Below are positions 1 to 8,892 of a stretch of 13,005 nucleotides of DNA, piece by piece. Both the position numbers and the translations under genes were made by a program. Each line of letters opens with the position of its first letter. Position 1 is the first letter of the stretch. Under the pieces are notes generated by a model. That model saw only the letters and a list, made by a program, of their open reading frames with translations, was not told the origin of the DNA and made no database searches. Source of the DNA: Podila epigama (lineage: Eukaryota > Mortierellomycota > Mortierellomycetes > Mortierellales > Mortierellaceae); the NCBI GenBank assembly GCA_015679605.1, contig JAAAVE010000833.1, positions 1-13,005 on the forward strand, in the 5' to 3' direction.

Positions 1-73
1 TAGCGACCATGATGATTGTATATAGATATGGGGTGGGTGGTGGTTGGAAGGGGTTGAAGTGTGTGTGTGAGGT

Positions 74-94
74 GGAGAAAGAAAGAAAGAGAGA
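74..94. repeat. GAAA/GA purine microsatellite
   Basis: A short run of GAAA units passes into GAGAGA, just downstream of a TG-rich stretch (about 60-69). Simple-sequence tracts like this are common in fungal promoter DNA. No function is implied. Confidence 0.6.
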
Positions 95-156
95 TAACGT
101 GTGCGAGTGAGTGCGATATGTGTGTGAGCTCCGAGATTTGTCAAGAAAAGCCACGC

Positions 157-164
157 TATATAAA
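157..164 (+). promoter_or_regulatory. TATA-box-like motif TATATAAA
   Basis: The motif sits within CTATATAAAGGGCC and matches the TATA consensus well. No convincing coding region follows on the plus strand within the next kilobase. It may be a chance match, serve a non-coding transcript, or belong to a gene outside the window in the opposite orientation, because the core TATATA reads the same on both strands. Confidence 0.25.
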
Positions 165-1044
165 GGGCCCAAAAGACAGACCAAAGGAAGAAGAAAAAAA
201 GGTGTGATGATCGTAGGGTAAAGTGCGATATGATGCGATACTATGTGCCCAACGTGTGGGCTGCAGAAGGGACAGTGCTTTGAACAGTGTTTGACAGTGC
301 TTTTGACAATGTGCGTGCGTACTTTGGAGGATCTATGGGATCATCCATGCGCTGTCTGATTGGCTGGAGGCCATCAGCACGGCATTTTTCACTCTTTTTT
401 CTTTGTGAAAATGGGAATACGACAGTCACGTTTTCATGGTCAATGTGCGAGTGGAATGCCTTTGTTGTTGAATGTTGGTTGACTGATAATGCCCTCTTCC
501 TTTGGTTCACGTCTGTCGAATCCATGTCAATCGACCTGGCCACTCTTCTACTTCTTCTTCTTCTTGTTTGTCTTCAAACAGTGGCGCGCACGATGAGAGC
601 CTCTTCATGCCGACATAGAGAGAAAAAAAACAATAGATCGCCAACCACCAAAATAATAGAGTGAGATGGTGTTTTTGTTTGTTTTTGTGTTCCAAGAAAT
701 GAGGAGATATCCTCTCGAAAAGGCGTAAACTCGTTCTGGTTTCTATGGATTGTCTAGAAGAGACTCGCCTCAAAGTAGTGGATGTATGAAGAAACATCCT
801 CCTTAATCTGCTATTATGTCATCCTTGTACCTTCCTCAGCCTTTTCGGACCTGATTCTCCCATCTACAACAGACATTCTCTATGCTTCACCATGTTATTG
901 ATGTCTGGATGTTTCGGGTTGCGCACGACCTCTCGCACGACTTATCAGATGGGGAAATAAAAACGAAACAGCATCAAAATTTTCTCGGGTTTATGTTGCA
1001 GCTGCAGCTCACGTACGAGTAGGATGGTGTATTAAATGGATTAG

Positions 1045-1060
1045 ATAAGGTAATAAGGTA
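1045..1060. repeat. 8-bp direct tandem repeat (ATAAGGTA x2)
   Basis: Two perfect adjacent copies of ATAAGGTA, followed by AT, lie in AT-rich DNA just beyond the protease stop codon. Too short to infer a role; it falls in the likely 3' UTR or flank of the protease. Confidence 0.7.
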
Positions 1061-1138
1061 ATAGATATATATCGGTATCTCAGTTGGATATGATGATGTC
1101 TTGATGTGGTATGAGTTCAATAATTATACAATGGCATT

Positions 1139-3159
1139 CTAGGCTGCAAGGGTGCCAAATCCAACTCGGTCATTGTCAAAGTCAAAAATCTAACATTCAC
1201 AAAAATTCGAAACGAGAACAATGACTTGGTCAGCATTCATGATTCGTTTCACGGCAGGTAACAGCTGGATATTGACAGAAATATAGCAAAGACCTTGGAC
1301 TTACAGAATAAACGCTGCGCAAAAACACGTCGCCTAGGATCCAGGCAGTGCCATCGACCTCTTCGCCTGCAAATCCGCTCATGCAGCGGCCAGGTGCAAT
1401 CTCTTGGAGCGTGTACAGGCTGGGAGGTACCTCAAAGTACTTGCCCTCGATGCGGATACGGAGCACGGGCATTTCCTTGCCGCCATTGCATGGAAGTGAG
1501 TAGATGCCGTCATGGATATGCTTGGCCCCAGGCAAAATTTGAGAATGCAGGTGGCGCGCCAATTCCACGGGCATAATGATCTGGGTCGTGCCTGTAATTT
1601 TTTCGAAAACATAAATTTCAAGCGATGAGAAATGGAGCATAAGATGAGCAAAACACATCCCATCGACCCTCTGCATTACTCAAATTCTTACCTGTGTCAA
1701 CAATAGCATGGACAGGAGTCTTCAAAAAGTCTGCATTTTCAGTCTTGACCTTGTCCATCTTGATCTCCCAGTAACCCTTCTTGATCACCTTGGACCACAG
1801 GACCTCATTGCCAGCGATTTTGGACCCGTCGTAGCCGCCAAGTGAGAGCTCACCCTTGCCTTTGCCCATGTAGAACCCGAACACACCGTTGCGCATCACC
1901 TTCTGTTCCATCATGGCCAAGAATGGTGGTTGCTCACCGGAGCTGCTCATCTCTGGGTAGGCCAGACCAAACACTCCATCAAAGACTGCCCGACCAAAGA
2001 GCGAGCTCGAGGTCAGACTCTCAGCGAACGGGATAGGAGAACTGCTGACTACATCGCCCATGGTTATTACATCCTCCGAGATGACGCCAGATACACTTCC
2101 TGTGCCATACTCAATCTCAAAGGGCTTCGAAGGACTACCTGTGCTATACGACGAGGAACTTATGCCAGCAAACTGGTTGTGGCTGAGACAGCCCTCTTCA
2201 GTACACTTGGAAGATGGGACCCAGAGGTCGCTCGAACCGGTATCAAAAACCACATCGAACGACTGAGGTGGGTTGCCAATCTGGACCTCGCCATAGTAGC
2301 CACTGACGGTACCGATCGAGTGAAGTTTGATGCGCGTCTGAGGTTTGTTGATGTTGCTGCTATTGTTGTTGTGGACCTTACCCGTCTTTTTGTTCTTGTG
2401 GTTGTTGTTCTTGTTATTATTGTTTTTGACGTCATCTTTGTGCATGTCCTTCGCCTTTGCTTTGGCGGATGGTTTGGAATTGGAGTTAGATTCATCCTTT
2501 CTGTCCTTCTTGCCAAGGTCCAGAACATCCTCGTGGATGGCCAAAGATCGCTTTATAAATTCAGACGCGTGTTCTCGGACCGCGACATCCTCGCCTACCA
2601 CTGTTGGATCATCCTTGAGCTCCCAAAGGCTATCAACACTGTCAAGTCGTTTCGAATAACGGCGTTTCGAGAAGGCGATCTTGGTGAGGGCATTCACCAG
2701 ATTTTGTCTTTGGCATTCGGTGTCGCAGGTTTGAGCGACGAGAACCATTTCATGTTCCTCTTGTTGTTGAAATGGAACGACTGGAGTAGTAAAAGTTGTG
2801 GTTGCTGTTCCTTGACTGGAGAGCTGCTCAAGATGGGCTGGTGGTCCGATAGACGGTGGTGGCTCGAGGTTTGTGTGGTGTCCAGACTGGAAGGAAGAGG
2901 TTGCGTCTGTAGCAGCTTTAGGGGTAGTGGTGTTTGTAGAGTCAAGGAGTGCCCTTGATGGAATGCTGCACCAAAAGGCAAAGATCCCGATGCTTGTGAC
3001 AGAGAAAACAATCGTCAACGCGCGGAACAGGTTGAGGACAGTCTCGGTGCGGCGGGGCCGGTCGAGTGAGGCTGGTGTTGGTGATTTGGCACATGGTGAG
3101 TGTGGTGCGCCAGAATTCAATCCTGGCGCATAGTTGATGGTGAGCGGAAGGAGTTTCAT
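1139..3159 (-). CDS. Pepsin-family (A1) aspartic protease with N-terminal membrane anchor
   Basis: Aspartic endopeptidase of family A1, expected in the secretory pathway, vacuole or cell surface. I join exons 3159-1692, 1591-1305 and 1189-1139 (introns of 100 and 115 bases), giving 601 residues. Catalytic motifs are DTGSS (Asp306) and DTGTT (Asp488); the flap Tyr is near 351 in EYGTGS, and the C-terminal WILGDVFL...YSIFD...RVGFG block is typical. The first intron falls exactly within the second DTG glycine codon. A hydrophobic segment at about 41-63 follows a basic stretch and looks like a signal anchor. Residues about 65-275 form a long low-complexity pro/stalk region with dibasic sites (KRR near 164-166, KR at 170-171 and 203-204) and an Asn/Lys-rich tract at about 223-272. 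Ordinary fungal pepsins have a prosegment of only tens of residues. The ATG at 3159 is chosen because a probable intron just upstream puts the earlier in-frame ATG at 3408 out of frame. Family assignment is firm; the substrate is unknown. Confidence 0.93.
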
Positions 3160-3217
3160 GGTTGTGAATGAAGGAGTGATATGTGCTTGTTCGAGTGTGT
3201 GTTTTGGTGAAGTGGAG

Positions 3218-3312
3218 CTAGAAGGAAAAGCGAGTCGGGAATCGCACAAATAACAAACAATACAACACAAAAAGGCAAAAATGGACTCTGTTAAATAGTC
3301 TCGATCCCTTAC
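3218..3312 (-). other. Probable intron in the protease 5' UTR
   Basis: On the minus strand GTAAGG follows CAGG, and 95 bases later a pyrimidine-rich tract ends in CTTCTAG. Length and ends match the coding introns of the window. Removing it breaks the frame between the ATG at 3408 and the protease, which supports the start at 3159. The stretch is also open in the protease frame, so an unspliced, N-terminally extended product is possible but has less support. Confidence 0.5.
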
Positions 3313-3833
3313 CCTGTTTCTTTTTACCTTCTCGATGGCCCCTACCCTAATCCCCGCATCCGAGGTGAACACAAAGGGGGGGAGGGAGATGAATTTTAAA
3401 GCGACCATGGCTCAACAGGCCAAATCACAATGATAAACGATGGGCAGAGAGTAAAAGGGGAAGATTACGCAGGTACAACTCGACAACTTTGGTTTCGATG
3501 AATGAGTTTCGAGTTCACCCCGACAAGGTGTCTTGGCTGGCTCTAGGCTATTCCATCCTAGGCCAGAAGGTTGATTTTTTTTTTTCAACGTCATTTCCAT
3601 CCAACACGGACGGACGTTGTTGAGCAAGATGGATGAACCAGACAGTTTACAACGGCGAAGACTCTCTCGGGCGCATTCTTTTCCGAGGCAGACAGGGACG
3701 GGGAATGGTTGTCTGCCATTTTTTCATTTGGTGGCAACATAAGGTGAAAGTCACATGACTGAAGTCCATGCAAGTATCAAGGAGGTGAACATTCCACCCA
3801 AAAAAAAAAAGTTCCACACCTGATCATTTCGAC
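3313..3833. promoter_or_regulatory. Divergent promoter region between protease and SCAI
   Basis: The region lies between the protease 5' UTR (minus) and the SCAI start (plus), so both promoters should be here. It contains a T11 run at about 3575-3585, a TTTAAA element at about 3395-3400 that could act as a TATA-like site for the protease, and an A11 run at 3800-3810 some 25 bases before the SCAI ATG. Poly(dA:dT) tracts are typical nucleosome-depleting elements of fungal promoters. I recognise no specific transcription-factor site. Short open frames here look like chance. Confidence 0.4.
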
Positions 3834-6800
3834 ATGGAGCCTGCTCCTTCTTCAACAACGCCACAGCCAGCAATAACCGCTGGCAACCCTGCAACCAATG
3901 TAGCTGCTACCCCTCAGACGAGTGTGGCAAACACTCCAGCAGCGGCAGAGCAATTGCCAATGGAGGATGTTGTTTCGACCAATGCTGTTACTGCAGAAGT
4001 CATTGCGCGCCAAAACCAGACCGTGGTATGGCTCTGGCACTGACGTTGTCAAAGGGACTCGTAATGACGCTTTCATTTGTATCTAATTTTTCTTGTCGTC
4101 TTCTGTTATGCTCTTGTGTGCATGTGTGCGTGTTTTCAGGTTGAAGAATTCCAGTATCTATTGGAGAAGAGCCAGCAGCTTTTTGCTGGATTGAGGTACT
4201 CTACCCCCCAATACGAGCTAATTTCAGAAAAAGTGCGTAGCTGATAACTTATGTTGTCCTGATTCGCGATGCTAACAAAAAAGTTTCATTTTGAATGGGC
4301 TTATGTTAGAGATTTGCCACCAACAGGAGCAAAACAGTGGCAATCCTACTTTCAAAAGACATTCGAAGTCTATTCAAAGGTAACAAGCCTAGTTCTTGCA
4401 AGCTACACTTCAATGCTCTTTTGTAAGGAATTGGCGCCTGTTTTTCTAACGCGTATTTTTACACGGGCGGAATTCATATCCATTGATCAACTTAGCTCTG
4501 GCGATTTCAACAAGTGAATCGGTATGCAAAGGAGAAGGCACATTGACGTGAATGCTACATGTATCATCAGATAAACACCGTTACGTCCGTTTATTAACCC
4601 TTGGAACCAACTTCTCTTGTTGTCCGTGATTCATCTCTATCATATAGATTTGTGTTGGAAAACAACTATGGACTGAAGCGCTGGGAAGTCGGAGAGATTG
4701 CATCAAAGATCGGACAACTTTACTATCATTACTAGTAAGCCCTGCGGACTTAATCCCTCGCATGCCATATGTCTGGAATCGCGCCATTTTTCTTATGGTA
4801 TGTTCCTCTTTTCTCGACCTAGCCTCCGCACCAGTGAGTCTGGATACCTCCAGGAAGCATACACCTTTTACGAAGCTATCCGCGACCGAAAGTACTTCAG
4901 TGACGTTGCCGAGATGAAAAAGTATGTAATAAGAGTCATGCTCAATTTTTGCTCTACAATGCCGTCACCTAGCTGGATAGCAAAATATGGTGGTTCTGAC
5001 GCCCGTACATCATTCTTCAATAGTTCCGCCCTTATGATCAAAAAGCTGCGGTATTACGCTCGTTTCACGGTCGTATGCCTACTCCTAAACAACAGAGATA
5101 TTATCGCCGCCCTGAAGGAGGAGCTCACGGCCCTTGTGAAAGAGTATATTACTATATATCGGCTATCAGATGCCTCTGACTGGCAACTGGTTCTCCAGGA
5201 AGTCACTTCTTTCACAGATGTAAGCCAAGATAAAGATGTAGGATGTTTCAAACTGACGTATACTCCCGCCACTCATGCACACATATTTTTCTGTTGGCCA
5301 TATAGGCGGAAAAGAAGCTTTACCCAGTAGCACAAACAGGAACGTATCTGCCTGTGCCAAGGCGATTACAGCCAAGCAAAGCTATCGCTGCTGCTCTAGA
5401 TAAGGATACAACGACAGCGAAATTAAAGCTACAGGAGGCAATCCTTGTCGGAAATTCTCACAACCAGGTAGTGTCCTTGCTCGTTTGGATACCCTTTATT
5501 GGATTTTTTCAAACTCATGGTGACAAAATTTCTCATTTCTCTAAAACTGTTCTTTTTCATAGATTAAGTTTTCCGAGTTGACCATTGATATGTTTAGGAT
5601 GCTACAGTCTCTCGGTAATTTCATGCTGCCATTTTTCCTCAGCTTGACGCGTCGTGTTTCTTTGCTCCTTTTTCATTGACGAACCTTATTCCTTTCTAGA
5701 GAGAGAAACGGCACAGATTCGCGGCTCGTCGGCTGAAGTGCCCATCAAGACTGCTGTCACCAGCGCAGTATCTGCAGCGGCCGCTGGCGGGAGTGTTGAG
5801 TCGAATTCAATCCCGCCGATTAAGGAAGAAAGCACAGATGATACTTTGAGTCAGCGGCGGAATACTGAAAAGGAGAAGAAAAAGACAAATCCTCACAAGT
5901 ACCTCTTATATCGGCCGACATTGAGCCAGTTCATGCAGTATTTGGCCACAGCATTCAAGGTAAGCTGTGCAAGACCGTCGTATTAACCAAAGATTGCTAT
6001 ATCGGTAACGGTTTAGGGGCAATAGAATGATAACGGAATATGACATTGTGGCAATGTAGGAAGTTGGAAGCGACTCGGTGTTGTTGATTTATCTCTCCGC
6101 AGATGGCTCCAAACGTGCAGCGTCTGAGACCTCGGGCGTGAAAGGTATGATTTCGTTTCGTTGGTATTTTCAGCGTGAAAGCTATTCTCGGAAGGCAAAG
6201 CTAACTTTTCAAACACAATTGCACTCAAGGTTATCATGGAGGCATTCTCACAAACTCGCGAAAGGATAATACTGACCCCGAACAGCAGAGCCTCACCCAT
6301 TGTCTGCATCCCGGCGACCTACTTCCCTTTACAAGGAAACCCATGTTCTTGATTGTTGATAGTAGCAACAGCATCGCATTTGCAGTAAGCATTTATATAC
6401 TTTCTGCATCGGATTTTCTTTTATTGTCACAAGGAAGGTTCAAGGCAGATGTGCCCTGTGTTGTAGACTTGAGAAAACCTATTAACATGTCTGTCTATAT
6501 TCAACACTCACAGGACATGCCTCGTGTGTTCAATCACCCGTTCATGAGCCTTCTCTCGCCTGCCGAGTATCCGGCATCGATCCCTGACACGACTCAAGTG
6601 GGCGGACTGTTCACATTGTTTATGCATGCACCGTTGTTGGCATTTAGCTTTATTTGCGGAGTATCGCAGATCAGCACCGACACGTGGGAACAATGCTCTG
6701 GCCTGATTTCGCAGGCCGAAGGCAAGATCGCGGAGCTAATGGCCAGCGCATCTCTTGGTAATGAACAGTCTCTATTCGATCAGATATACCTGCATTGTTC

Positions 6801-7193
6801 ACAAGCCGTCCAGATCAATGTGCTCATCTATACACGTTCTCGCTCTACAACTCATAGACAAGCCAATACGGCGATTCCTGCAGGATGAGTTCCTACGACA
6901 ATTTATGATTCGCTTTGCGCTCTGCCATGCTATTCTCAGTGCACATGTTGCCTTTACGGAACCGAAGGTATATTTCATTACGAGATGCAACTCCTTATGC
7001 CTCCCCCACCGATGTTTTTTTTTTTTTTTTCGTTTGCTGACATGAAATCACTCTACAGCATCTACCCTCCTGCCATCCACCACTACCAGCGTCTGTTCTC
7101 CAGTCTCCTGAAGTGCTGTCCAAGATCCGATCTCTTGCGATCCTTGCGAACGCTGATTGCTTCCAGTTTGCCGACCCTATCGTTGTGAATTAA
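3834..7193 (+). CDS. SCAI: SCAI family protein (suppressor of cancer cell invasion homologue), 15 exons
   Basis: Homologue of animal SCAI (family formerly DUF3550/UPF0682), a nuclear factor that in animals represses MRTF/SRF transcription and acts with 53BP1 in double-strand-break repair. Exons: 3834-4025, 4140-4195, 4310-4379, 4496-4521, 4648-4734, 4823-4921, 5024-5219, 5306-5467, 5563-5614, 5700-5959, 6060-6144, 6230-6384, 6514-6757, 6858-6967, 7059-7193. All have GT...AG introns (85-129 bases) and the frame is kept throughout, giving 642 residues (human SCAI is about 606). Family-like blocks in order are EEFQYLLEKSQQLF (66-79), LPPTGAKQWQSYF (85-97), YGLKRWEVGEIASKIGQLYY, KKLRYYARFTVVCLLLN (183-199), IKFSELTIDMFRMLQSLE, NPHKYLLYRP (377-386), VLLIYLSADG, HCLHPGDLLPFTRKP and IVDSSNS (470-476). 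The first 64 residues are Ala/Thr/Pro-rich and probably disordered, and 314-376 is another poorly conserved charged linker. A 26-base exon 4 encodes LWRFQQVN. The exon 7 acceptor has an in-frame alternative. No trans-membrane segment is needed for this family. Confidence 0.93.
7015..7030 (+). repeat. T16 homopolymer in SCAI intron 14
   Basis: An uninterrupted run of 16 T lies inside the last SCAI intron, about 28 bases before the acceptor CTCTACAG (ends 7058). It probably acts as the polypyrimidine tract. Such a run is a likely site of length errors in assembly, but it is intronic and does not affect the reading frame. Confidence 0.8.
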
Positions 7194-7253
7194 TCGAACG
7201 TTCTATGGGTCCCAAGGAGTATCGCTGAAATGCTGCACATCAAACATGACTCG
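7194..7253. terminator. Shared 60-base convergent 3' region between SCAI and the RnpA-like gene
   Basis: The SCAI stop (TAA, 7191-7193) and the stop codon of the opposite-strand gene (7254-7256) are only 60 bases apart, so the two 3' UTRs almost certainly overlap and each transcript should run into the other gene. I see no clear AATAAA in either direction within the gap, so the polyadenylation sites may lie inside the neighbouring coding sequence. Confidence 0.35.
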
Positions 7254-8108
7254 TCAATTTTGAGGATTTTTTTTTGTGTTCTTGGATGCCAACCTCTGTT
7301 TTTTGTTTCGCATTCGAATCTTGATGATGCCTCTGCGCTCTCGGAATGGGATAAGGGATTCTTGAGCTTCTGGACAGAACATGTCGAGGTATGAGTCGGG
7401 CTGATGTTTGCGAGGGAGTGGGTTTGGCATGGCGTGCTTCCACCATTTCTTGTAAATCGGTGGTCGGTTGTTTTTCCAACGCCTAAGGATAGGTGAAGGT
7501 GATGGTGATGGTGTTGGTGACGGCGACGACTGTGTGGCTGAGGCGATTGGCTCGTCTGGGAGATGAGTGCTTTGTAAGCTTTGTTTAGGCGCCAAAGGAA
7601 AGGTTTCCTTGTTTACATCCCTTATATCCTTGACGACTGGTCTCTTTTCAGATCGGGGCGCAATTCCCACATACTGGTGTGGTTTTTGTAGTTCCTTTTT
7701 CATCAGCTCAATTAGTTCCTCCTGCGGTGTTGTTATGGCTTTCTGTGTGGCGAATATTAGATATTCGAATCCTGGTCTTGCGTGCTCTCTGAATGTGCTT
7801 TCAACTGCAGCCGAAAGCTTTCTCCTGACATGATGCCGGTGGACAGCTAGATTGGAGACTGCCTTTTTAGCAACGACATAGGAGACACGGAATGGTGGGT
7901 GTGGGCTGGTGACTGACTCTGGATAGTGTCGCAAATTGCGTTGACGGTGTTGGACGACAAAGGCTGGGAGTGATGGTGGTGGAGGAATGGGACGCTTGGT
8001 AATAGCAGATAACTTCATTGGGGCGATTTTCGCGTTGTATGCAGCCATTGCAATTTGGTGTTCCTGAAGCGCGTTTTGAACAAATGGTGGGATGCGCACT
8101 ATTCCCAT
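7254..8108 (-). CDS. RnpA-like (bacterial-type RNase P protein fold) protein, probably mitochondrial
   Basis: Single open frame of 284 residues. The ATG at 8108 is the first after an in-frame TGA. Residues about 73-140 read like the bacterial RNase P protein subunit: FRVSYVVAKKAVSN, then AVHRHHVRRKL, then a long helix, then GFEYLIFATQKA and the final helix EELIELMKKEL. In bacterial RnpA the matching pieces are the (S/A)KK-x-GNAV strand, the RNR helix (RNRxKR) and the D-x-VVVA strand. Here RNR becomes RHH but flanking basic residues (R91, R95, R96, K98) remain. N-terminal residues 1-60 contain a conserved-looking IAPMKLSAITKRPIPPPP segment. The tail carries an Ser-Pro repeat (195-206), an aromatic/basic patch KKWWKHAMPNP (220-230) and a very basic end. 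It probably binds RNA, as a mitochondrial RNase P/tRNA-processing or ribosome-associated protein. The domain call rests on pattern similarity; the biochemical role is inferred. The alternative is a mitochondrial ribosomal protein with a similar fold. Confidence 0.72.
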   Translation of the reverse strand: MGIVRIPPFVQNALQEHQIAMAAYNAKIAPMKLSAITKRPIPPPPSLPAFVVQHRQRNLRHYPESVTSPHPPFRVSYVVAKKAVSNLAVHRHHVRRKLSAAVESTFREHARPGFEYLIFATQKAITTPQEELIELMKKELQKPHQYVGIAPRSEKRPVVKDIRDVNKETFPLAPKQSLQSTHLPDEPIASATQSSPSPTPSPSPSPILRRWKNNRPPIYKKWWKHAMPNPLPRKHQPDSYLDMFCPEAQESLIPFRERRGIIKIRMRNKKQRLASKNTKKNPQN

Positions 8109-8270
8109 GGCCAAGTGTCAAGAAAAATGATCAAGTTGTCATGACAAATGAGTAAAAAAAAAGACATGCGCGTGAGTAGACTCTCTTATGGCTTTATCGA
8201 CAGCCTTTTTTATCTGTCAATTGTGAACCAAGAACAATTTGCATTCGCAATCAATGGTACTTTATGTCTT

Positions 8271-8892
8271 CTAACCTGATGGAGGCGGACGAAAAGGCAT
8301 CCTTGCGACTTTGATCGAGAAGGCTTCATTTTTGCTTCCGCTTGTTCCAAACCTTTGCTTGGCTAGCTTCACAACAGATAACGTGTCAAGTGATTCGATC
8401 TAGTTGTAGTTGTTTTTTTTTCGATTGGTAACCAAGAGTGAGCTCTATGCCTTTTACACCTTTGAACGCACACGAAACAAAGACGGACAGGCGAGATGAC
8501 GAGTATACCCTTTCAGTTTCGGCATAGGTCCGAAAATTGGTTGGCCAGGATTTTTTTTCTTTCTGGTCGTCCTCCTTGGGTGTCCGAATAAACTGTCGAC
8601 TTCCAATGCTAGACCTAGATACCTTTCGAGATGCATCCTCTGCCTTGAACCTCGTAATAGTGTTTTGGTCATTCTTAGAAGGACTACCAGTGTGGTAGGT
8701 GCGCTGGTTGCAATATCCAGGCCAACGCAGATGCACGTGCCATTCTGTCTGGGATAAGCAAAGTGCTGCTTTTGCCGCGTGTTGTGCTGGACGAGGTTTG
8801 TGACCAAGTAGCAAGGATGACCAGTGGTGACCTGGGCATGAAAGATGCATGTCCAAGAATGGATGCCTCTGTCTCGCAAGATGGTGGATCAT
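8271..8892 (-). CDS. Hypothetical small protein, presequence-like N-terminus, two exons
   Basis: I do not recognise the family. Proposed exons are 8892-8509 and 8366-8271, joined across a 142-base intron (donor GTATAC, as in UGO1 intron 1; acceptor GAAG). This gives 159 residues, or 145 from the second ATG at 8850. The main exon is part of an open frame of about 220 codons whose codon choice in 8500-8700 (AAG, GAG, GAC, CAG) looks coding. The second exon is open until TAG at 8271-8273 and continues with a basic, ordered-looking C-terminus (KQRFGTSGSKNEAFSIKVAR, then MPFRPPP). The first 65 residues are basic with almost no acidic residue and end in CNQRTYHTG, resembling a fungal matrix-protease cleavage site (Arg two or three residues before Tyr). 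The mature part would be about 90 polar, Lys/Arg/Ser-rich residues. Uncertain points are start codon, donor and acceptor. It could instead be non-coding promoter DNA with chance open frames, since a second minus-strand frame is also open over 8454-8879. Confidence 0.42.

Larger units (their letters stand above)
1..1138. other. Left-end region without a supportable gene
   Basis: Several overlapping open frames of about 95-125 codons exist here on both strands (for example plus 287-664, minus 241-543 and minus 507-797). None has a recognisable motif, a convincing exon pattern or a better-looking frame than its competitors. The right end (roughly 1000-1138) should contain the 3' UTR of the minus-strand protease; I see no canonical AATAAA in that orientation. 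The left end is rich in TG and purine simple sequence. I see no tRNA or other RNA gene. Part of it may be regulatory DNA for a gene beyond the left edge. Confidence 0.5.

Noticed and set aside
241-797. Overlapping 96-125 codon open frames on both strands
   Set aside because: They overlap each other, show no domain or convincing start context, and contain low-complexity runs (for example Leu from CTT repeats). I cannot choose among them.
1930-2958. 342-codon plus-strand open frame
   Set aside because: It is antisense to the protease, whose minus-strand frame carries both catalytic motifs and correct intron structure. The frame has a repetitive Leu/Val composition that mirrors the Asn/Lys-rich codons on the other strand.
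3412-3773. Two short minus-strand open frames between protease and SCAI
   Set aside because: No motif, and they lie in the expected divergent promoter region.
3852-4076. Minus-strand frame opposite SCAI exon 1
   Set aside because: Shadow of the low-complexity Ala/Thr-rich first SCAI exon.
8109-8114. Start of the RnpA-like protein at an upstream TTG
   Set aside because: An in-frame ATG lies two codons downstream (8108), and an in-frame TGA is just upstream of the TTG.
8454-8879. 141-codon second minus-strand frame across the small-ORF region
   Set aside because: Codon use and sequence character favour the other minus-strand frame, which also continues sensibly after a splice. This frame ends soon after without a plausible partner exon.
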